In this document: positions 11,708 through 22,670 of the stretch, one piece after another | How positions within the stretch are numbered: position 1 is the stretch's first letter | How the letters are laid out: each line of letters begins with the position of its first letter | NCBI GenBank assembly: GCA_026686845.1 | Contig: JAIVEN010000010.1 | Coordinates: forward strand, 26,510,001 to 26,574,000 | Length of the DNA stretch: 64,000 nt | Source of the DNA: Adenanthera pavonina | Taxonomy: Eukaryota > Streptophyta > Magnoliopsida > Fabales > Fabaceae | Reading direction: 5' to 3' | Notes under the pieces: generated by a model | Databases searched by the model: none | The model's input: the letters and a program-made list of their open reading frames with translations, nothing else | Told to the model about the DNA's origin: nothing | Made by a program: the position numbers and the translations under genes

Positions 11708-12788
11708 TTAGCTGATCTTTTGTTGAGAATTCAAATACTTTAGGGCTTCATGATCCGAAAAAAGTATGAACTCTTTGTTCAAGAGATAGTGACTCCAATG
11801 TTGCAAAGCTCGAACAATGGCATAGAATTCTTTATCATAAGTAGAATACCTGAGTTTGGCATCATTGAATTTTTCACTGAAAAAGGCAATGGGATGACCT
11901 TCCTGACTTAAGACAGCACCAATTCTAGTATTGGAGGCATCACAACTAACCTTGAACACCTGGTTAAAATTTAGAAGTGCTAGGACGGGAGCTTCAGTTA
12001 ACCGCTTCTTGAGCTCCTCAAAACTTCTTTGAGCTTGCTTTGTCCATTGAAATTTATCTCCCTTGGTGTAATCTGTAAGGGGTGCTGCAATAGAGCTAAA
12101 ATTACGGATGAACTTTCTATAAAAATAAGCTAATCCGTGGAATCTTCGAACTTCCTGAAGAGATTTTGGGACTAGCCAGCTATTAATGGCTTCAATTTTA
12201 CTCGGATCAACTCGAACATCTTCGGCAGTGATGATGTACCCTAAGAAAACCACTTTATTGGCGAGGAAGGTGCACTTCTTTAGATTGGCAAAAAGCTTTT
12301 GGTCTCGCAGGGCTTGCAAGACTTGTCGTAAGTGATCGAAGTGTTCTCCCTGACTTTTGCTGTAAATAAGAATGCCATCAAAGTAAACAACAACAAATTT
12401 ACCAATGAAGGGTTGCAATACCTGATTCATCAGGTGCATGAATGTGCTAGGGGCATTGGTCAGTCTAAAAGGCATCACATTCCACTCATACAAGCCATCT
12501 CTTATCTTGAAGGTGGTCTTCCATTCATGTCCTAGACAAATCCGAATTTGGTGATACCCACTACGAAGGTCAATCTTGGAAAAAATAGTGGCACTATACA
12601 GCTGGTCTAACATGTCATCAATCCAAGGTATCAAAAACCGATACTTGATAGTAATTTTGTTAACAGCTCAGCAATTGATGCATATTCTCCAACTCCCATC
12701 TTTCTTGGGTACTAGCAGAACAGGTACAGCTCAAGAGATAACACTTTCCTGAACCAACCCTTTCTTCAATAGCTCTTCAACTTGTCGC
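11708..12788 (-). pseudogene. element D reverse transcriptase and RNase H, inactive
   Basis: From 12634 the frame opens with MIPWIDDMLDQL and continues through FSKIDLRSGYHQIR, NVMPFRLTNAPSTF and VVYFDGILIYSKSQ. The catalytic YxDD box reads YFDG: the second Asp, needed for metal binding, is Gly. RNase H follows with VSCDASNTRIGAVLSQ and FILFSDHEALKYL, so its Asp positions are present. Upstream (12788-12635) the start of reverse transcriptase is readable as PVLLVPKKDGSWRICI but carries stops. The open length is 308 codons. Confidence 0.93.
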
Positions 12789-13480
12789 TAGACTTCGATA
12801 TGATCCTGAGGACTCATCCTATAAGTAGGCTTGCTAGGAATGACTGCTTCTAGAACAAAATCAATGGTGTGCTGTATGTCACGCATAGGTGGCAACCTGG
12901 GTGGTATCTCATCAGCTATCACATCTAGAAACTTGGATAATAAGGGCATAACTTCTGGCGAGATAGTGGACTTACTATTTGCCTCGAGTACCAGTATGAA
13001 ACTCATCGTCTGGACTTCAGATTTTATCAACTTGAGCTCTTCCTTGGTCATCAAAGTTATCAATGGTTTAGCTTCTGTTGAAGCTTTGCTAAACTCACTA
13101 GGTGGTAAGGGTGCTAGCTTGATCTTGACACCGTCTTTAGTGAAAGAGTAGGTGTTTGTACATCCATCATGCAAAGCATATCTATCATATTGCCATGATC
13201 TTCCCAAAAGAAGGTGGCATGCATCCATGGGAACAACATCACATAAAACATTGTCACAATATCTGTTCCCAATAGAGAAAGTAACAAGGCATTGCTTAGA
13301 AACTTTTACCTCGCTTCCAGTATTGAGCCAGTGAAGCTTGTAAGGATATGGATGGTCGTGCATTGGTAGCTTTAATTTCTGCACCATATAGTCAGACACT
13401 ACATTGTCACAGCTACCACTGTCAATGATGACATTACAAACTTTGCCCTGGGTAGTGCAACGAGTGTGAAAAATGTTGCG
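12789..13480 (-). pseudogene. element D aspartic protease region
   Basis: The minus strand between 13480 and 12789 encodes a retroviral-type aspartic protease. An IIDSGSCDNVVS active-site segment lies just upstream of an ATG at 13399. It is followed by a beta-rich domain with CDVVPMDACHLLLGRSWQYD, the conserved late protease block of gypsy elements. The active-site DSG is intact. It continues into a linker toward reverse transcriptase, ending at SPQDHIEV before a stop. Confidence 0.88.
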
Positions 13481-14456
13481 TCGTAGCCAGGGTTCTTCCT
13501 TAACTACAGCTGCATGCAGACTCTATCTAATAACCAAAGCCTCTCCCTGATCTACAGGCGTAATCTCCTCATCATATACCGGTTCAGTTCCATAAAATGT
13601 AGTCTCCTCTTCATCTTCCTCAGGTGCTTCATAAACTTGCCCTTCCCTAATGGTGATAACCTTTTGAGTAGGATAGTCTGAGGCGGTGTGACCAAATCCT
13701 TGGCATTTAAAGGATCGGGGTGCTTTAAAGCCAGATTCCTTGATAGTATTTGGTGGAGACTTGTGCGTAGTGCTAGGCTGCGGCTTGCCTGATGAAGTGG
13801 GCTGCTGAAATTCTGCCTTACAACCATCAAAATAACCCCTAAAGGAAGAAGGTTGATAAGAAGACCTCTTGGGCATTTGTTTCTCAATACAGATGGCTAG
13901 GCGAATCACTTCATCCAGTCCAATATTGCTGAAGCTGGACTGGACGACTGATGTCAGCATTTAACCCTGCAAGATAACAAGCTATTGTTTACTCCTCCTT
14001 TTCCTGTATGTCGCACTTCATCATAAGTTTTTCAAATTCTCTGGTGTATTCTTCTACAGACAAGGACCTCTATCGAAGATTATGCAATTGGATAAAATTA
14101 TCCTGATGGTATTGCTCCGGTAGGAATTTCCGGGTGAGCTGTCGTCTCATTTTCTCCTAAGTCTCAATCTTGCGCTTTCCTTCTCATACTCGCTTTCGTT
14201 TGAGGTTCTCCCACCATATGGAAGCATGCTTCTTGAGTTTAAAGGCGATGATCTTGACTTTCTATCCATCTGGAATCTCCTTGTATTCAAATACTCGCTC
14301 AATAGTTTGAAGCTAATCTACAAACTCATCTGGCTGGAGTCTTCCATAAAATTCCAGAATGTCTACTTTGATGTCACTAGGGCAGAATGGTTATTGTTGA
14401 GAACGGCGGTGGTTGTTAGTGGATGACGAACTACTGTTACCCGAATCACCTTCTAG
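13481..14456 (-). pseudogene. element D gag, main part
   Basis: On the minus strand from the CACTA junction at 14456 downward, the frame reads capsid-like gag with segments resembling DIKVDILEFYGRLQPDEF, FEYKEIPDG and FKLKKHASIWWEN. Near 13960-13523 follows a nucleocapsid region with one zinc-knuckle-like segment (FKCQGFGHTASDYP) and an acidic linker rich in Asp and Glu. Several stops interrupt it. The first 40 or so codons are on the far side of CACTA C1 (19080-19199). The frame resumes exactly when C1 and one TAG copy are taken out. Confidence 0.9.
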
Positions 14457-14532
14457 CACTACTACATTAGACACTTTCTAGATCGGTTAAAATGGACTTT
14501 CTAGATTGGTTTCTGCGTAGATGTAGAATTGG

Positions 14533-14598
14533 CCGATGTAGAAAGTTTCATTTTCTAGATCGGTTAACCGATCTAGAAAATGAAACTTTCTACATCGG
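14533..14598. repeat. 66-bp perfect palindrome in C1 end
   Basis: The sequence is its own reverse complement, centred on GGTT|AACC at 14565/14566. It contains AGATCGGTTAACCGATCT and outer TTTCTACATCGG arms. It lies in the subterminal repeat zone of CACTA C1. Confidence 0.95.
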
Positions 14599-17500
14599 TT
14601 GTGAGTTATAACTGATCTAGAAAATGGTTAAAAGACACAGCCTATGAAGACATTCTAGACCGGGTATGACTAAGAACCGATCTAGAAAGTCATTTTCTAT
14701 TTAAAAAAAAATAGAATCAAAATATGCTATATTCAATTCAATCAAACTTCAGTAATAAAACACAAAGCAATGAGCACATGACATACGATATCACAAAAAA
14801 AAGAATCAAAGTGAAAGTGTAAAACCCATAGCTAGCCCAAATGTTCTGATTCTAACTAATCTTACAAAAATTTTTGACAAAACTTGGTAGTTCACTATGT
14901 CATATACTCACCCTAACATACATGCCATTGATAGAAAAACTCCTATTGTAGAAAACAAACAAATCAAAACAAAGTAAAATTTTAAAACTCAATGAAGACA
15001 ATCCAACACCATGAAACAATGATTCTTATCCTGCATGATCAAAACCAGAAAAATGAAAAAAAAGAATTATTGAAATATTTTACATGCAAGGAGAAAGGAA
15101 AATAAAAACTCTACTAATGTCCAAAGAAAAAGCATTTCCTTTTTCTTAAACTTCCAACAACATCATAACATAGTGCAAGTGTTGGCTCAGCACTAGAATT
15201 ACAACTAAGTAGTGGAATAAAAATTACTGAATGTTTGTCCTAGATATAATGAAAGATAATACATAATTCAGAACTACCAAAAAAAATTTTATCACAGTTG
15301 TCTAATTCTCTAACCATGCGTCTCTTCAAACACAAACTTATTCAAAAGCTAGTAATTGGAGAAAATAAATACTTTGTTAAGTAGAGTCTAAAAACACACT
15401 AGCAAAATCAAAAGAAACAAGAGATTTGAAAGTAAACAAATATAAACAATGAATTAAATCCTAGAAGATTGCAGAGCTTGTCCTTATATCTTTTTCCACC
15501 TGATCTTAGAGGCCAAGGAACCAATTAATGGGTGGCTATAGTCACACATAACTACTTACTAAGAAAAACCAAAGCTGTAAATTCTTTATAAAAAGTGATT
15601 CGGGAGCATCTCAATTGGAAATGCTCAGAAATCACCCGTAAAATGAGTTTTTTCTAGTGACAGAAGTGAAAACATACCTTGTCATCATATTCCTTCTTCA
15701 GTTACACTTCAAGAGCGATATATGTAAGAGTACCAACTGTAGATTTTGGTTGTGAATAGAGGACCAAGGATTGCAAAAGTAAATCATGATTCAAGATACA
15801 AGGAAGATTGCAATTAGAAACATCAAAGACAAGGGAGACAGAAAGAAATATCTCAATCTCCAAGAAAAGCTACTTGTAAAATTATACCTTCTAGACAATG
15901 CTCATTTCCAGTTTGAGTGCAACAATCTGAAATGTCAGTTTTTATATAGCAGCTTCTCAAATAAGCAATTCAAAGAAAAAGTATACCATGAAAAGGAGTG
16001 ATCTTCCCAAAAGGAGCAATAAAAAAAGATGAGTTCATTGGAAAAAGAGTGATTCACATAATGGAACTACATAGTGGCAAAGACTACTAATGGTTTTTAA
16101 ACCAAAGTATAGGCTAAATGATGGGGGGAAAAGAGAACAAGGCAAAAATTCTAAGAAGACACTGCTTGATTGTATTAGATTTAGTTAAAGAAAATAAAGA
16201 AACCTCAACAACAAAGTGGTATTCGACTTCAACATTAGTGATTTGGGGATTGCACCTGTGAGCTTATTCCCTATCAAATTACGTTCATGCGAGACAAAGT
16301 CCAAGAGGCTTCAATTCTTAGTTTATGCACAGCCCCAAAAGATAAATTAACAAACACTGGTTCACATATAAACTAATAAGAAGAACTTTTTAGGCACAAA
16401 GAATTAACATTTACAAGTTTAAATCAATCCCACAAAGAATTAAAATAGTATATCTCAAGACCAATTAACAAAAACTTATAGTTCACAACCTATCTCAATA
16501 TAAACTCGAACTCCAAACCCACGAAGCACTCTTTTCACAAACTTTAATCACCAAAAAAACATTAGCATGAAAGAAAATTCCAATGAGCAATCACACTCAC
16601 CATGCTCAAGCTTTTGTTTCTTCTTGGCATTTCAAGTTCAACATTCAAGTGGTTTAACTCCAAATTGGATTTCATGTTAGCTGAAGTTGACAAATCAGCA
16701 TCACTCAATATCACATGTTCATACACAAGATATATCAAGACTTTATGCTTATTGAAGTTGAAACTTAAAAGTGGCATCACCTTATAGCTAGTACTACCCA
16801 TATAAAATCCTTGGCACTTTTTGCTTGTCTAAATCTAACACAATCATAAATTACTAAAAAGATATATTTAAGAGCAGATCTTCCATAAGTTGGGGAAAGG
16901 GCAACAAAGGGTAATGGAAGCACTTTTTCTTCCTTGATATCATTGGGTAACATTAAAGGCAATTAAGCATGAATATTACATAATGTGAGGGAATTGTTCC
17001 CAAAATGTCTTGAAGAAGAATGGCAATTAAGTTGTGTATGTGGCTTGTCCAAAATGGAGCACTTTTTCTTTATGCTAACAAGAACAAGAAGACGAAAGAA
17101 ACAATAAGAGACCTGTGAAAGCTAATTTGGATTATTTTGTCTTCTTTTTTCCAACTTGTTATCCTTGTTCTTTTCATGGAAGCCTTGAATCAATCATGTG
17201 ATATGCATTCATCTCATCTCATACCAACCAAATCCAACCACCAGGTTTATGTTCATTCCCTTGCTTTCATCACTGATAATGAAATGGGCATGAAATGTTA
17301 TAAATGCACGAGGAATAGAATTCAAGATGGGGCATGGTCAAATAATAAATAAATTGGGATATTTAAAATCTTCTAAAATAATAAATAAAATGGGACAAAG
17401 GAAGTAATACTATACCATCATCTCAAACCTAACTTAAACCACCTTATTCAGTATGCAAAACCAAAGATGAAAGTAATGCCTTTTCCAATGCTTATTATCT

Positions 17501-18732
17501 CATTATCATTAACACTCAAAAGTATTTATTCATTTTTATCATTTTTAAAGTAAAAGTGCAACATTCAGTTTTAATCTGTAATTTTTTTCTATTTCTTTAA
17601 TTTTTTTTATTTTTATTGTTATCTTTTTGGGTCACAACCCCGTCACATTGTCTTATGCCTAGACTCCCATCTAACTCAAATCCAAAGTGAAAAATCCTTC
17701 CACTCAAGCAGAACATCAAAATTCAGAACATTCTCAGATAGTATATGAACAAGAGACCAAAGAAAAATGACAAGACAAGGTGATTATATGTTAGAAGAGT
17801 AACACTAGCAACTAAAAAAACTAAGGTACAAGAGAAGGCAAGGCAAGTAGTAGTAGTATACAATATAAGACTTTTGCAATCCATTGTTGGTATCTTTGCA
17901 ACACGGTTCAAACATCACTATGTGATACCATTTGATCGATTTTTTATGACTTTACTATGTACATGATGTTTATATAGGTTTTTTAAGGCATAGAACTATA
18001 TCAGACTCATTATTGAGTCATGATATGATAAGCCAGTTCCAGAACTATTATAAGACATACCCTTGATATTGTTGAAAGTAAGTAACCTTGCCTTAGTCTC
18101 AAAGCCATTTAACTCACCTAATCGCAACAGACATTACACAAGGGAAACACACTAGAGACTAAACCAAATACAAAATCAAAATTCCATTCAAAATTGACCA
18201 AAATCAACAAATATACGAAAGTAACAAAGATAATTAAGAGTGACAGGCCAAAGCATTGATGGCTATGGAAAAGTAGACTGCAGAAGTAGTCAAAATGGGG
18301 TGTTTGGGTGAGGAATAGCGTATAGAAAAAGCATTACGAGGGAGTAGAATTGAAAGGTTGCTCGTGAAGCTTGCTTCTCCCTTTTCTGTATCGATCAGTT
18401 TCAGACTCTGTATCTCTCAGCTTAGTTTCTTACACCTCGTCCAAAGTTGCATCTCCAATCATTCTCTCTCACTTCAACATCTCTCATTTCTTGGCTTTAT
18501 GCTTTGACTTGGGGATTCGGGCAGGATGAAAAAGCTCATGGATGAGAGACCGGAAAAATCTCGTGGAGCTTTGACTAGGGCTCGAGCGAGCAAGGAACGC
18601 ACATAAGACAAGCGAAAAATTGCGAGGCTCGAGCAAAAACAAATTAAAAGAACCTAGAAGTTACCTTTGTTAATTGGGCGATCATAGATATCGCAAAAAC
18701 AAAATCGCGAATAGCAAGCCTCCTTCGTAGAG

Positions 18733-18936
18733 ATGCCACCGTCGAACATCATCGCCGAGACGCCTCCACCGCATGGCCACCATCACTCCCAAATGCCTTG
18801 GAGTTTTCGTCTTTCATCGTCAAATGCCCTGCTAGGTTTTTTTTTTTTTTCCGCTGGCTCAGAACTCTCCTTGCTTAGTAAGATTAAGAGGAAGACGAAA
18901 AAAATAATTTATTTATATTTGGCTTCAACTTTTTAG
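18733..18936 (+). other. GC-richer ORF in C1, unassigned
   Basis: A 67-codon ORF opens in a GC-richer stretch (18540-18800) of an otherwise AT-rich element. It is His/Pro/Ser-rich at the start and degenerates at a poly-T run. C2 has a similar GC-richer stretch at the equivalent place (52910-53220). Either a captured host sequence or element leader is possible; I recognise no domain. Confidence 0.25.
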
Positions 18937-19079
18937 ATTAGATATTTAATCAACCGGTCTAAAAAGTTTTAAATTGAAGATTTTATTTACAAAACTACCA
19001 TCGATTACTTTTTTAGATCGGTTATTTAAATAACCGATCTAAATTGTAGATGTAGAAATGGCATTTTGTACTAGTGTAG

Positions 19080-19199
19080 GTTTTCCCTGCGAGATTCTAG
19101 CAAAGCTCGCTGCATTTCTACGGTAGCCTCTAACTCTCGTATTCGTCATCTCATCTCGTCCATCGCATCATCTTATACATTCCTATGTCTTGAAGGCAT
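19080..19199 (-). pseudogene. element D gag start
   Basis: On the minus strand an ATG at 19199 opens a short charged, coiled-coil-like segment (RIRELEATVEMQRALLESRR), typical of the gag N-terminus in plant gypsy elements. Two stops interrupt it. It ends at the CACTA C1 insertion and continues in frame at 14456. Confidence 0.85.
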
Positions 19200-19910
19200 T
19201 TTTTTTTCTGCCTTTTCTAGAAGGTTAGGACTTAGGCAAAAACAATTAAAAGTATAAGGGTGAAAAGGTTATTTGTTGGGGTATAGGGGTGGGAAAGGAA
19301 TTTTAAGAAAATATGAGACTGAATTGCAATTTGGGAAAAATATTGGGCCAAAATTGTAATTTCAAAAAGTTTAGGGACACAATTGCAATTTTTAGGAAAT
19401 AAAGGGGTAAAAATGTAATTTAGAGAAGATTAAGGGCCAAAATGTAAATACTAAAAGTATAGGAGTAAAAATATAAATATGAAAAGTTTAGGGGTCAAAC
19501 TATAAATATAAGAAGTTTGGCTGACTGGGCAGGGTGACATGGCAGAGGTGACACGTAGCAGACACTGGGTGACTGATCTGTCGCTAACTGGACAGGTTAG
19601 GATGACATGGCAGATGATGCCATCATCTTCAACCCCCAGAGCGCGTGACCGGCGCGTGGGAAGTCTTGATGGCGTGTGGACAGCGCGTGGTCTTTAAGTG
19701 GAGGCGCATGAAGGCGCGTGTGGTGTCATACGGCAGCAAAACTCTCCAGTATGAGGTTTTTTGGCCTTCCGAGCTTGACGGTGATGTCCGTTTCCCTGAA
19801 AAGTGACCGGAACTGGATTCCGATAGTGGCAGCGACGGCGGTTGCTCACTTTTAGGTGACTCTTTGACGGTTCTCTCACTCTACGAAGCTCCTGGACACT
19901 CTCTAACCTA
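19200..19910 (-). other. element D untranslated leader
   Basis: This region lies between gag and the primer-binding site. It includes a low-complexity stretch (19230-19510) with repeated phrases of the type AAATGTAAATA...AAAGT, then GC-richer sequence near 19600-19750. No coding domain was recognised. Confidence 0.7.
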
Positions 19911-19922
19911 GCTCTGATACCA
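19911..19922 (-). other. primer-binding site of element D
   Basis: On the minus strand this reads TGGTATCAGAGC, the canonical initiator-Met tRNA primer site, three bases after the 5' LTR. Confidence 0.92.
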
Positions 19923-19925
19923 AAA

Positions 19926-20173
19926 TAGCTCAAAAACCAAAACTGTAAAAGGAACTCTATTTTCTGCAATTTCTCTTCGATGCTTCACAAGGAAAAATGG
20001 CCTCCTTTTATACTAGTTTCTAGAGGCACAAAACGTATGGAGTTTGATAAGGAATTATGGCAATTATTGAGGGGGTTATGGGAGAGGGAGTTACATGGAA
20101 TTATGGAGGAAGGAGTTACAAGAATGGGAGTTACATGGTGATTATTGCACAGTTTCAGTTGTGATCTGTTTCA
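19926..20173 (-). repeat. 5' LTR of element D (248 bp)
   Basis: It matches 10071-10317 and is followed on the plus strand by the GAAAG duplication at 20174. It runs on the minus strand from TGAAACAG to GAGCTA (GAGCCA in the other copy). Confidence 0.93.
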
Positions 20174-20725
20174 GAAAGTAAACAAAGCAAATGCAATTTA
20201 CTCCCCCCAGCACTACACATAAGAAATTTTAGAGGTAGATTTTATTCCTTTTTACAAGAAACAAACAATCATTATTTCCCTCACTAAATAATAATTTCCT
20301 TTGTTACCCTTTATCATTAATTCAACCACTTCATTTTAGTTGATGAGAGAGAATATAGAATCTTTCAATTAATATGTGTATTTCTAGAAAATTTTTTTAT
20401 ATCATAACATATTAATTGCAGTTAACTATCTTCTTTAGTCTTAATAAATTAATTATTTATTTCTTATAAAAAAGATCAAAGATAGCATTTTCTAATTACA
20501 AGTCCTAGGGAAATAAACAAATAGTTTAATTTTATTTTGAACATTCTCATTAAATAGATGGTCAAATTATCTGTAATGCCCTGACTGATAATTATTTTCT
20601 AATTATTTAAGATAGGTAAGATTTGACATTTTTTTTATGATGTGTCTTAACTAACTTTTTTCCTTGTTTTCATATGGGTGATTATTCCATGCTCTAATTG
20701 GGGACTTGATCTTACTTTGCTTCAG

Positions 20726-20734
20726 ATCCAAATG
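20726..20734 (+). pseudogene. invertase mini-exon (9 nt)
   Basis: ATCCAAATG is flanked by TTCAG upstream and GTAAGA downstream. With G from exon 1 and GT from exon 3 it gives Asp-Pro-Asn-Gly, the core of the catalytic NDPNG motif whose Asp is the nucleophile. A 9-nt second exon is a known feature of plant acid invertase genes. It is intact here although the gene is dead. Confidence 0.92.
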
Positions 20735-21316
20735 GTAAGAAAATAATTAATAATACGATGTTTGCATATAAATGTAATTATCACTTTCCAGTGACAGATC
20801 AACCTTCCAGAGGAACAGATGATAAGAGTGACATATGAAAAAGTGTGATATGGCATTTTTATTGATAGTAACATTAATTTGAAAATGAAAATGTGATGTC
20901 AAATCTTCGATAGTGATAATTAATGGAGGTATTGTAGCAGCTTTTTGCTTTTTGCTTTTTGCATTTATATTAGCATCTAATTTTCTTATTTGTTTTCTAC
21001 TTCAAAGTTTACATCGTGATTTCTGCTGATTACTATTCACCTCATAAGAGTACCAAATAGCTTGGGTATGACATAGTCATAACACGATAAAATCTCAAGT
21101 GAACTAGCAATATTTCAAAAAAACGCCTAGGCTAATGAAATCATAGATGTCAATATCTGTAACGCTTAGGGGAAATTTTACCCTAAAAAATATTTTTCAA
21201 AAAAATTTGAAACAAAGAGAAAGACTGTACAAATTCATTTGATTGTCAAATTGCCATTACTATGAGAAAGATAGACATGAGTTATTGACATGTATGCTTA
21301 TTGCAATTGGTTTTAG

Positions 21317-22178
21317 GTCCTATGTACTACAAGGGATGGTACCACTTCTTCTTCTACCAGTACAATCCTTATGGTGTAGTCTGGAGTAACATTATTGTTT
21401 GGGGACACGCAGTGTTGAATGACCTTATCCACTGGCTTCAACTTCCATTAGCAATGGTTAATGATCAAGGGTATGACAGAAGGGGTGTATGGACTGGTTT
21501 TGCCACCATCTTACCCGATGGCCAAGTCATCATGTTATACACTGGTTCTACTAGCCAGTCGGTTCAGGTTCAGAACTTGGCCTATCCTGTTGACCCATCC
21601 GACCCACTCCTCATCAATTGGGTCAAACACCCCAGCAATCTGGTTCTTCTCCCACCACCCAGCATTGGTCCTAAAGACTTCCATGACCCGACCACTGCTT
21701 GGCTCACATCAGAAGGCAAATGGCGTATCAGCATTGGGTCAAGGTTCAAAAGAATGACATCTTCTTAGTTTATGACACTAAGGACTTCAAAAATTTTGAG
21801 TGTATAAAGGGAGTAATACATGCTGTGCCAGACACTGGGATGTGGGAATGTGTGGACTTTTACCCTGTCTGCACAAAATCTGATATTGGGTTAGATATCT
21901 CCGTGAATGGGGCAGATGTGAAGCATGTGGTTAAGGTTAGCTTGGATGATGATAGGCACGACTACTACGCAATTGGCTATTATGATGAAAAGAATGTTAG
22001 GTTCATAGCTGATGATCCCGAGAATGATGTTGGCATTGGACCCAGGTATAACTATGGCATCTTTTATGCATCCAAAACATTTTATGATCAAAGCACCCGG
22101 AGGAAAGTATTGTGGGGTTGGATTGGCGAGTCTGATAGCGAAGTTGCTGATATTGCCAAAGGATAGGCTTCCGTTCAA
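21317..22178 (+). pseudogene. invertase exon 3 with frameshift and stop
   Basis: After TTTTAG the exon opens GPMYYKGWYHFFFYQYNP, with one more Phe than usual, then WGHAVLNDLIHW and a WTGF segment. The RDP motif that binds fructose is changed: KDFHDPTTAW instead of KDFRDPTTAW. One base appears missing near 21743, so the frame breaks in SIGSRF and resumes one frame over with LVYDTKDFKNFE, through GMWECVDFYPV (with the catalytic Glu) and SLDDDRHDYYAIGYYD to VLWGWIGESDSE. A TAG at 22164 replaces the usual Trp before ASVQ. GTATTT follows at 22179. Confidence 0.93.
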
Positions 22179-22334
22179 GTATTTATACCAAATTAAATAT
22201 TACTTTATTATTTGCTAATGTGCCTTTTTTAAACAATACACATTATTATTATTATTAAAAAAGTAAACAAAAAATATTGTTATATTTATGGAGCTTACTT
22301 ATATTTTCCCATGGTGTGGATCAGTGTTGTATAG

Positions 22335-22499
22335 AGTATTCCAAGATCAGTGGTGCTTGATAGGCAGACAGGCAGCAACCTACTCCAGTGGCCTGTTGAG
22401 AAGGTGGAGAAACTAAGCCTGAGGAGCAATGAGTTTAAGAATATGAAGGCCAAGGCAGGGTTTGTGGTAGTGCCACTAGACATCAAAGAAGCCACATAG
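22335..22499 (+). pseudogene. invertase exon 4 ending in stop
   Basis: Acceptor ATAG at 22334. The frame reads SIPRSVVLDRQTGSNLLQWP, then PVEKVEKLSLRSNEF and a VVVPLDIKEAT segment. These belong to the junction between the beta-propeller and the C-terminal beta-sandwich of GH32 enzymes. The last codon is TAG at 22497, where Gln is usual (one C-to-T change). The donor GT is at 22500. Confidence 0.9.
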
Positions 22500-22618
22500 G
22501 TTTGTGTCATGTCTCATCAAAATGTTCAAAGTAGCACACTCTAATATAAGGCTTTTGATAGAGTACTAAATGTATAACCTTCATGAATTAACTATGTGTC
22601 ATACGTGAATGAAAACAG

Positions 22619-22670
22619 TTGGACATTGTTGCTGAGTTCTAGATAGATAAGGAAGCTTTTGAAAAGGCAG
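22619..22670 (+). pseudogene. invertase exon 5, first part
   Basis: Acceptor ACAG at 22618. The frame reads LDIVAEF, a TAG stop at 22640 (Glu is usual), then IDKEAFEKA. It is interrupted at 22671 by the LTR-B insertion. GGCAG (22666-22670) is the left copy of the target duplication. Confidence 0.9.

Larger units (their letters stand above)
14457..19076 (-). mobile_element. CACTA element C1, non-autonomous (4620 bp)
   Basis: It begins CACTACTACATTAGACAC and ends (reverse complement) CACTAGTACAAAATGCC, with TAG on both sides (14454-14456, 19077-19079). That 3-bp duplication is typical of CACTA/En-Spm insertions. Both ends carry repeated CTAGATCGGTT and AACCGATCTAG subterminal motifs, the binding-site-like arrays of this superfamily. 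I recognise no transposase in the interior, only small ORFs, so it probably needed a helper. Its right end closely matches the left end of C2 (52715), so C1 lies inverted relative to C2. It is inserted in the gag of element D. Confidence 0.92.
10071..20173 (-). mobile_element. Ty3/gypsy element D, carrying CACTA C1
   Basis: This LTR retrotransposon lies in invertase intron 1, antisense to the gene. It is flanked by GAAAG at 10066-10070 and 20174-20178. LTRs of 247 and 248 bp occupy the two ends, and a perfect TGGTATCAGAGC primer site follows the 5' LTR on the minus strand. Order on the minus strand is LTR, PBS, untranslated leader, gag (split by CACTA C1), protease, reverse transcriptase, RNase H, integrase, LTR. 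That order (integrase after RNase H) makes it Ty3/gypsy. Without C1 it is about 5.5 kb. I see no clear chromodomain at its C-terminus. Many stops and a changed catalytic residue show it is dead. Confidence 0.95.
9782..20725 (+). other. invertase intron 1, with nested transposons
   Basis: GT at 9782 and TTCAG ending at 20725 bound the intron. About 290 bp at the left and 550 bp at the right are native. The rest (10071-20173 plus one GAAAG duplication) is the inserted Ty3/gypsy element with its CACTA passenger. The native intron would be roughly 0.84 kb. Confidence 0.85.

Noticed and set aside
12831..13334. Plus-strand ORFs of 106 and 60 codons
   Set aside because: They are opposite-strand shadows of the protease region of element D, which has recognisable domains on the minus strand.
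10071..20173. Assignment of element D to a named chromovirus lineage
   Set aside because: Size, primer site and pol order fit several lineages, and no chromodomain was recognised. A reverse transcriptase tree would be needed.
21461..22218. Alternative-frame ORFs over invertase exon 3 on both strands
   Set aside because: Only the frames carrying WGHAV, DPTTAW, WECVDFYPV and DDDRHDYYA match GH32; the others are shadows.
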